A DNA stretch of 8,062 nt from Fimenecus sp045593645. GTDB lineage: Bacteria > Bacillota > Clostridia > Oscillospirales > Acutalibacteraceae. The notes under the pieces are model-generated. The model was given only the letters and a program-made list of their open reading frames with translations, was not told the origin of the DNA and made no database searches. Within the stretch, counting starts at the first letter, position 1. The number at the start of each line of letters is the position of its first letter. Location: positions 1-8,062 of the forward strand of contig JAZNWZ010000100.1 of the NCBI GenBank assembly GCA_045593645.1, read 5' to 3'. Both the position numbers and the translations under genes were made by a program. Below are positions 1 through 4,809 of the stretch, piece by piece.

Positions 1-1
1 T

Positions 2-67
2 GGCGAAGAATTTGGCTTTGATTTTTTGCTATTAAAAAATGTCGTAAAAACACAAGGAGAAAAATGA
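2..67 (+). CDS. Possible C-terminal end of an upstream gene (partial)
   Basis: An open frame runs in from the left edge and ends at TGA 65-67, giving about 21 residues ending in VKTQGEK. Its stop overlaps the ATG at 64 in an ATGA arrangement, which is typical of translationally coupled genes in one operon. I do not recognise the peptide: it does not look like the end of a biotin carrier domain or a carboxyltransferase, the usual neighbours of a decarboxylase beta subunit. Another frame gives a short tail ending at TAA 33-35, so the true frame of the upstream gene is not settled. Confidence 0.25.
   Translation, partial: GEEFGFDFLLLKNVVKTQGEK
54..59 (+). promoter_or_regulatory. Ribosome binding site that decides between two adjacent ATGs
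   Basis: AAGGAG lies 4 bases before the ATG at 64 and 7 bases before the ATG at 67. The second spacing is closer to the usual optimum, so translation may begin at 67. The difference is one methionine. Confidence 0.65.
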
Positions 68-1212
68 TGGATAAGGTAATTTCTTTTCTTGAAAACTTTG
101 ATATCCTTTACAAAAACTTTTTTGAGTTTGACCCAAAAATGCTTGTAATGTGGATTATCGGTGGTATTCTCATTTACCTTGCAATTAAAAAGGAAATGGA
201 ACCAACACTTCTTTTGCCAATGGGCTTTGGTGCAATAATGGTAAACTTACCATTGTCAGGCGCTATTACTCAAGGTGAAGAGGTAGGCGCGTTAGATGTT
301 CTCTTTAACGCAGGCATTGCAAACGAATTGTTCCCACTCATTCTTTTCATCGGTATCGGTGCAATGATTGACTTTGGACCACTTCTTTCAAATCCAAAGC
401 TTATGATTTTTGGTGCTGCTGCCCAGTTTGGTATTTTCTTTACACTTTGCTTAGCATCAATGTTCTTCCCAATCAACGATGCAGCTTCAATCGCTATTAT
501 CGGTGCTGCTGTCGGTCCTACATCAATCGTTGTTGCTAACAAGGTTAACTCAGAATATTTAGGTGCAATTATGGTTGCTGCATATTCATATATGGCTCTT
601 GTTCCTATTATTCAACCACCAGTTATCAAGCTTCTTACAACTAAAAAAGAGCGTATGATTCGTATGCCTTTTGCTCAAAAGGAAGTTAAAAAGCTTACAA
701 GAATTCTCTTCCCTATTATCATCACAATCGTAGCAGGTCTTGTTGCCCCTGCATCAGTTTCACTTGTTGGTTTCCTTATGTTTGGTAACCTTATTCGTGA
801 ATGTGGTGTTCTTGATTCACTTTCAGAAACAGCACAAAAGGTTCTTGCAAACCTTATTACAATTTTCCTTGGTATTACAATCGCTACAAAGATGCACTAT
901 TCATCTTTCTTAGCACCAGATACACTTCTTATTTTAGGTCTTGGACTTTTTGCTTTCATTTTCGACACAGCGGGTGGCGTTATGTTTGCAAAGCTTATGA
1001 ACGTATTCTTACCAAAGGGCAAAAAAATCAACCCAATGATTGGTGCAGCAGGCATTTCTGCTTTCCCAATGTCAGGTCGTATTGTTCATAAGATGGGACT
1101 TAAAGAAGACCCTCAAAACTTCTTGCTTATGCACTCAATCGGTGTAAACGTTTCAGGACAAATCGCATCTGTTATCGCAGGCGGTCTTATCTTGAATTTC
1201 TTTATGAAATAA
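64..1212 (+). CDS. Sodium ion-translocating decarboxylase, beta subunit (OadB/MmdB/GcdB family)
   Basis: Integral membrane subunit that, in this family, receives carboxybiotin, decarboxylates it and exports Na+. The 382-residue length and many membrane segments fit. Family signatures are clear: IGIGAMIDFGPLL near residue 95, AAYSYMALVPIIQPP near 172, TTKKERMIRM near 192, and the conserved late block from residue 322. Aligned to Klebsiella/Salmonella OadB, Tyr229 is Tyr176 here, and Asn373, Gly377, Ser382 and Arg389 are Asn323, Gly327, Ser332 and Arg339. The spacings match exactly within each block. The Na+-coupling Asp203 of GGADGPT, however, is Val150 (GAAVGPT, codon GTC at 511-513). The OadG-like gene follows after 14 bases. 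Which substrate the complex uses (oxaloacetate, methylmalonyl-CoA, glutaconyl-CoA, malonate) cannot be read from this subunit, so no symbol is given. An alternative start is 67. Confidence 0.95.
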   Translation: MMDKVISFLENFDILYKNFFEFDPKMLVMWIIGGILIYLAIKKEMEPTLLLPMGFGAIMVNLPLSGAITQGEEVGALDVLFNAGIANELFPLILFIGIGAMIDFGPLLSNPKLMIFGAAAQFGIFFTLCLASMFFPINDAASIAIIGAAVGPTSIVVANKVNSEYLGAIMVAAYSYMALVPIIQPPVIKLLTTKKERMIRMPFAQKEVKKLTRILFPIIITIVAGLVAPASVSLVGFLMFGNLIRECGVLDSLSETAQKVLANLITIFLGITIATKMHYSSFLAPDTLLILGLGLFAFIFDTAGGVMFAKLMNVFLPKGKKINPMIGAAGISAFPMSGRIVHKMGLKEDPQNFLLMHSIGVNVSGQIASVIAGGLILNFFMK

Positions 1213-1226
1213 GGAGGGCTTAAATT

Positions 1227-1418
1227 ATGTTACAAAATTTATTTCTTACATTTTTGGCTTTTCAATTTGAGCCAATGAACTTCGTTTATAATCTTAAATA
1301 TATGGGAATTGGTATGGTTTGTATCATTATTGTTATGGGCGTACTTATTCTTATGTCATCTTTACTAAACAAGTTTGCAACAAAACTTGGCGATAAAGAC
1401 AAAAAAGATAAAGAGTAA
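1227..1418 (+). CDS. OadG-like small gamma/delta subunit of the decarboxylase pump
   Basis: A 63-residue protein with a single membrane helix at about residues 26-48 (YMGIGMVCIIIVMGVLILM) and a short, highly charged tail (KLGDKDKKDKE). The YMGIGM start of the helix, the size and the position directly after the beta subunit are typical of OadG/MmdD-type subunits, which hold the carboxyltransferase to the membrane and stabilise the complex. AAGGAGGG at 1211-1218, overlapping the stop of the preceding gene, gives a strong start with 8-base spacing. The tail is shorter than in enterobacterial OadG and has no histidine-rich metal site or long Pro/Ala linker. The family call rests on pattern and context rather than a long alignment. 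Confidence 0.82.
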   Translation: MLQNLFLTFLAFQFEPMNFVYNLKYMGIGMVCIIIVMGVLILMSSLLNKFATKLGDKDKKDKE

Positions 1419-1427
1419 ACTAAAAGC

Positions 1428-1457
1428 AAAAGGCAGGTCAAACGACCTGCCTTTTTT
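1428..1457. terminator. Bidirectional intrinsic terminator between convergent genes
   Basis: A perfect 12-bp inverted repeat (1428-1439 with 1444-1455, core GGCAGGTC/GACCTGCC) with a 4-base AAAC loop. T's at 1452-1457 form the U-tract for the + strand. On the minus strand the hairpin is followed by TTTTGCTTTTA, so it can also end the minus-strand regulator transcript, whose stop lies 4 bases away. Confidence 0.9.
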
Positions 1458-1461
1458 ATTT

Positions 1462-2409
1462 TTATAACATTGTAACTATTGAAATTACTGTTGGAAGAAT
1501 TATTGCAACAAGTGGAATAATTGTAAACCAAAGCTTGTTAAGCTTAGGAAATTTCTTTTCGCCTATTGTCATACCAAAAGCAATAAGCACTACGAACACC
1601 ATTCTAATTACAAAGCTTAAAATTGACTGTGTGCTAAGTGGCGCCCCTACTCTGTGAGAATTAAACCAATATAATCCAAAGCTTGCTATCTGTAAAAGTG
1701 CATTACTGCCACAAAGAATATACACAATTTTGTCTTTAAGCTTTTTGCTTTCTGTAATGGTTGCCATCAACATAAAAGCAATCATTACACCTGCAACTAT
1801 AACCTCTGCAACGCTTACAACTGAATTGATAATCAACAAGGTTTTGTCAGTTAAGTTTGGCTTAACAAGAATAAGTATGTTAAGTAAAACAGGGAACAAA
1901 ATCATTTTGTTAAGGAAATATGGATATAAGAATTCATATTTTGTAACTCTTTTTCCGTAAGTTGTTCTTCTCATTATAAAGGTTGAGAGATATACACCTG
2001 AAACGGCTGTTATAAGTGTGCTACAAATCAATTCAAATATTGCTAAGAACTGTGGTGCCCCACCTGATTGTGTTACGGTTGATGCTACCTTTGGCAATTG
2101 AATAACCGCCAAAACAAATGAAACTAAAATCATCCATACTATTGAAATGCCTAAAAAATAACCAAACGGTTTTTTAGGTGTTATTTTTTTTATTTTCTTT
2201 TTTGCTTTAAATGGTGATTTAACTTCTTCTGTGAAATAGTTTTCAGGCAAACCATAAAAATCAATGATTTTTTCTGCAATTTCTTCTGACACAATTTCGT
2301 CTTGCTCAATGGCAGTTAATTCTTGTTCTGTCATTTCAAGCCTTTCTGCCAACTCTGAAAGCCACACGCCTTTTTCTGCACGGAATAGATAAATAGTTCT
2401 TTTTGCCAT
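1462..2409 (-). CDS. Xre-type helix-turn-helix protein fused to a seven-helix membrane domain
   Basis: 315 residues. Residues about 8-59 form an Xre-like helix-turn-helix (WLSELAERLEMTEQELTAIE, then IIDFYGLPENYF), which should bind DNA on the cytoplasmic side. A lysine-rich linker follows (68-80), then about seven hydrophobic helices near 82-104, 121-145, 163-182, 190-216, 227-249, 262-283 and 294-314. I do not recognise the membrane domain; it shows no catalytic motif. The arrangement suggests a one-component membrane regulator that senses a signal in or across the membrane. GGGGAG (minus strand, 2416-2421) sits 6 bases before the ATG. A near-consensus promoter (2440-2468) drives it, and an inverted repeat lies just upstream of that promoter, compatible with autoregulation. 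It is divergent from the membrane protein/acyltransferase operon, its likely target. Confidence 0.85.
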   Translation of the reverse strand: MAKRTIYLFRAEKGVWLSELAERLEMTEQELTAIEQDEIVSEEIAEKIIDFYGLPENYFTEEVKSPFKAKKKIKKITPKKPFGYFLGISIVWMILVSFVLAVIQLPKVASTVTQSGGAPQFLAIFELICSTLITAVSGVYLSTFIMRRTTYGKRVTKYEFLYPYFLNKMILFPVLLNILILVKPNLTDKTLLIINSVVSVAEVIVAGVMIAFMLMATITESKKLKDKIVYILCGSNALLQIASFGLYWFNSHRVGAPLSTQSILSFVIRMVFVVLIAFGMTIGEKKFPKLNKLWFTIIPLVAIILPTVISIVTML

Positions 2410-2439
2410 TTTCTGCTCCCCTTTTATGTTTATAAATAC

Positions 2440-2468
2440 ATTATATCATTATTATTTTTTATTTGCAA
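2440..2468 (-). promoter_or_regulatory. Sigma-A-type promoter of the HTH-membrane regulator
   Basis: Read on the minus strand: -35 TTGCAA (2463-2468), a 17-base spacer and a perfect -10 TATAAT (2440-2445). Transcription would start near 2433, about 25 bases before the ATG. Confidence 0.8.
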
Positions 2469-2473
2469 CCAAC

Positions 2474-2492
2474 AGTTTACCTTTTGTAAACT
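2474..2492. promoter_or_regulatory. Inverted repeat, candidate operator in the divergent promoter region
   Basis: AGTTTAC (2474-2480), 5-base spacer, GTAAACT (2486-2492): a perfect 7-bp dyad. It starts 5 bases beyond the -35 box of the minus-strand regulator gene and lies about 60 bases upstream of the -35 of the plus-strand operon. A dyad of this size suits a dimeric Xre-type protein. It has no following T-run and no gene ends here, so a terminator is unlikely. A direct repeat AAAATGT follows at 2493-2499 and 2507-2513, 14 bases apart. That the regulator binds here is inference. Confidence 0.5.
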
Positions 2493-2554
2493 AAAATGTA
2501 TAGATGAAAATGTTTCCATATTGTAAATTTGTGATTGTACACAACATAAAAATC

Positions 2555-2583
2555 TTGAAACTAAGCAACATTTCTGTTATAAT
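2555..2583 (+). promoter_or_regulatory. Sigma-A-type promoter of the membrane protein/acyltransferase operon
   Basis: -35 TTGAAA (2555-2560), 17-base spacer, perfect -10 TATAAT (2578-2583) preceded by TGT, giving an extended -10. Transcription would start near 2590, so any start codon upstream of that, such as the ATG at 2504, would not be on this transcript. Confidence 0.85.
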
Positions 2584-2599
2584 TTGTTTAGTAAAATTT

Positions 2600-2604
2600 G
2601 GAGG
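2600..2604 (+). promoter_or_regulatory. Ribosome binding site fixing the membrane protein start at 2612
   Basis: GGAGG lies 7 bases before ATG 2612. The longer open frame from 2504 has no such site and would read through the promoter. Confidence 0.8.
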
Positions 2605-2611
2605 CGACTAT

Positions 2612-3469
2612 ATGACAAGTTTTATTGAATATATCGAAAAATCTTGTGCAGATTTAAAAGATACTCAAATGTCTTATTTGTACAAAAAAAGCATTCTCGA
2701 TAAAATGACTGACAGAGCTAATGAAATTACTCACGCTGGACTTAAAGATGAGGCTGTGCTTGCTGACCTTATGCAAGACGAATTTCCTAATCTTGCAGAG
2801 AATTTTCCTGCTTGGGAAAAAGCTGAGAAAAAGCGTCGTATGGCAAAAATTATGCGTTGGGTAATGGCATTAGGTGGCGTCGTTGTTTTCTTTACTGCAC
2901 TTATTCTTTTCTTTGTTGTTGGAGAAAACACAACATTTACTTATTATGGATATAATGACGATATTTTAGGCACTCACACCGTTTCAGGCTATCGTTGGTC
3001 TTGGCTTATTATTTTGGGTGCTATATTCGGACTTATTATTTTCTACACAAGCTTTGGAATTAAGCGAATCTGTAGAATGAGAAGAGTTTTTCACCCAATT
3101 GCCAGAGCACTTATTGTGCTTTGTGTAATGCTTATTATGGTGTTTGCATTCCTTTGTGCCCTTATGCTTTCAACAAGACCTTTAGAAACAAAAATGTGGC
3201 CAATTGTTATTGCAGGTATTATTCTTGCTCTTGTTGCAGATATCTGCTTTGCTTTTGCAACAAAGCAAAAATTCCGCACTATTACTACTATGATTTATAT
3301 GCCTGTTATTTCTACAATGCTCTTTGTAATTCTTAATGCTTATGGACTTGTAGGCTCATTTGGTTGGCTTGTAATTATTTCAGGTGTATTTGTCGATATA
3401 ATTTATGCTTTATCAATAGTTGCAAGTAATGCAAAATATTTTATGTATAAGCAGGAGGATGATGAATAA
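2612..3469 (+). CDS. Six-helix membrane protein with soluble helical N-terminal domain, function unknown
   Basis: 285 residues. Residues 1-80 are soluble and helical. The stretch at about 20-66 (YLYKKSILDKMTDRANEI followed by GLKDEAVLADLM) resembles the small helical domains (HAAS/DUF1700 or permease-prefix type) that precede membrane domains in many Firmicute proteins; this is similarity in style, not a proven family match. A basic stretch (EKKRRMAK) leads into about six hydrophobic helices near 82-104, 128-150, 162-186, 195-217, 222-245 and 248-272, with an extracytoplasmic loop at 105-127 rich in Tyr, Thr and Asp. The tail ends QEDDE. No transporter or enzyme motif is visible. The start is set by GGAGG at 2600-2604 and the promoter at 2555-2583. 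Its stop overlaps the next start in TAATG, so the two are probably translated together. It could anchor, feed or regulate the acyltransferase. Confidence 0.83.
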   Translation: MTSFIEYIEKSCADLKDTQMSYLYKKSILDKMTDRANEITHAGLKDEAVLADLMQDEFPNLAENFPAWEKAEKKRRMAKIMRWVMALGGVVVFFTALILFFVVGENTTFTYYGYNDDILGTHTVSGYRWSWLIILGAIFGLIIFYTSFGIKRICRMRRVFHPIARALIVLCVMLIMVFAFLCALMLSTRPLETKMWPIVIAGIILALVADICFAFATKQKFRTITTMIYMPVISTMLFVILNAYGLVGSFGWLVIISGVFVDIIYALSIVASNAKYFMYKQEDDE

Positions 3470-4755
3470 TGGCAGAACGCAGATTAAATGCTGAGCTTTG
3501 GGACAAAATGCACTATCTCTTCCGTGATTTTAACGACCGTATGGTGCACGTTGAGCTTAACTACGATTTTGTTCCTGACATTGATGCTCTTAAAACCTCT
3601 ATCATCTGTGCCTTTGAAAAGGTTCCTGTGCTTCACTCAACCTTTGTTGACACAAAGCTTTCAACTCACTGGGTTGTTAAACCCTATGATATTGACGATG
3701 TTCTCACTATCGCTTATCCCGATAATGTAGAAGAAGCAGTTGAAGAATTTTTAACTCAATATATCGCGCCTGATGCCGATATTCAAATGAAATTTGCACT
3801 TTTCATTAAAGATGGTAAAAGCACACTTTGTATGGTTGAAAATCATATGTGTATGGATGGTGGCGACCTTAAATATTTTCTTCAAGCCTTCTGTGAAAAT
3901 TATAGCAAGTATGTGCTCGAGGGTAAAAGCCCTATCAACTATAAAACAGGCTCTCGTGCTTATGACGATGTTTATTCAGGCTTTTCAAAAACAGAATCTG
4001 AAGCTGCAAAACGTCTTTTCAAAAACATCAACTCAAAAGATAATCATGCTTTTCCATTAACAAAGGACAATATTCGTGATAAATCGTTTATCGCAAGAAG
4101 AAAATTTAGTGCTGAAACCTTTGAAAAGCTTAAGGCAAAAGGCAAAGAAATCGGTGCAACAATTAATGATATGCTCGTCGCTTGTTATTTCTATAGCCTT
4201 TATGAATTGGCAGATTATCCGATAACTGACAAGGTTATGATTTCTTGTGCTATTGACCTTCGTCGTCATATGGAAAAAGATAGCGTTGCAACAAAGGGAT
4301 TTACAAATCATACAGCTTGGATGCAATGTGCAATTCCTGAGCGTGGTAGAGATATTTTTGAAACAATAACATATACTGTCAGAAGCTCAAACAAATTCAA
4401 AAAGGATAAGTTTATGGGACTTTATGGCCTTCCCCTTCTCAACTTGGGCTATAGCATTATGCCACACGCTGCTTCAGAGGAAATTATTAAAATTGGCTAT
4501 TCAAACCCACTTCTTGCAATGAGTAATATCGGCGTGCTCAATGGCAAAGACTTCGCCCTTGCAGGGCATGAACCAACTGACGCATTTATGTCAGGTGCCG
4601 TTAAATACAAGCCATTCGTTCTTCTCACTGCAACCTCATATAATAAGGTTATTACACTTTCAATGTGTGTTCGTGGCAATGAGGAGGATAAGAAAATCGT
4701 AAATAATTTCTTTGACCTTATGGAAAAAAATGTGCAATCTATTATTAATGAATAA
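3469..4755 (+). CDS. Condensation-domain-like CoA-dependent acyltransferase (PapA/alcohol acetyltransferase type)
   Basis: 428 residues, the usual size of a stand-alone condensation-fold acyltransferase. The catalytic HxxxDG is present in NHMCMDGGDL: His126, Asp130, Gly131. Other marks of the fold are AFEKVPVLHSTF near residue 48, GATINDMLVACYFYSLYEL near 228, an IDLRR strand near 263 and SNIGVL in the second half. No carrier or adenylation domain is attached, so this is not a modular NRPS piece. Such enzymes transfer an acyl group from CoA or a carrier protein to an alcohol or amine, often on a lipid. The substrate here is unknown. AGGAGG at 3453-3458 lies 10 bases before the ATG, which overlaps the preceding TAA by one base. 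No signal peptide is seen, so it probably acts in the cytoplasm at the membrane with its neighbour. Confidence 0.85.
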   Translation: MAERRLNAELWDKMHYLFRDFNDRMVHVELNYDFVPDIDALKTSIICAFEKVPVLHSTFVDTKLSTHWVVKPYDIDDVLTIAYPDNVEEAVEEFLTQYIAPDADIQMKFALFIKDGKSTLCMVENHMCMDGGDLKYFLQAFCENYSKYVLEGKSPINYKTGSRAYDDVYSGFSKTESEAAKRLFKNINSKDNHAFPLTKDNIRDKSFIARRKFSAETFEKLKAKGKEIGATINDMLVACYFYSLYELADYPITDKVMISCAIDLRRHMEKDSVATKGFTNHTAWMQCAIPERGRDIFETITYTVRSSNKFKKDKFMGLYGLPLLNLGYSIMPHAASEEIIKIGYSNPLLAMSNIGVLNGKDFALAGHEPTDAFMSGAVKYKPFVLLTATSYNKVITLSMCVRGNEEDKKIVNNFFDLMEKNVQSIINE

Positions 4756-4768
4756 TTAGTTAAAAAGC

Positions 4769-4799
4769 AAAAGACTCGCAAAATTCTTGCGAGTCTTTT
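4769..4799. terminator. Bidirectional intrinsic terminator between convergent genes
   Basis: A perfect 13-bp inverted repeat (4769-4781 with 4787-4799, core GACTCGCAA/TTGCGAGTC), a 5-base AATTC loop and a T-rich tract on the + side. On the minus strand the hairpin is followed by GCTTTTTAAC. It lies between the acyltransferase stop (4755) and the protease stop (4810) and can serve both. Confidence 0.9.
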
Positions 4800-4809
4800 A
4801 TTTTATTTG

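Noticed and set aside
270..542. Antisense open frame inside the decarboxylase beta subunit
   Set aside because: It lies wholly within a strongly recognised gene, has low-complexity composition mirroring that gene and has no ribosome binding site.
1286..1531. Minus-strand open frame across the first terminator
   Set aside because: It runs through a terminator hairpin and overlaps both the OadG-like gene and the end of the regulator; composition is Asn/Ser-rich low complexity.
2535..2544. TTGT-AC-ACAA near-palindrome as a second operator
   Set aside because: Arms of only 4 bases in AT-rich DNA are expected by chance.
2504..2611. 36-residue N-terminal extension of the six-helix membrane protein
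   Set aside because: It reads through the -35/-10 promoter at 2555-2583, lacks a ribosome binding site, and the ATG at 2612 has GGAGG at good spacing.
4057..4326. Antisense open frame inside the acyltransferase
   Set aside because: Shadow of the coding frame, Cys/Phe-rich translation with no recognisable feature.
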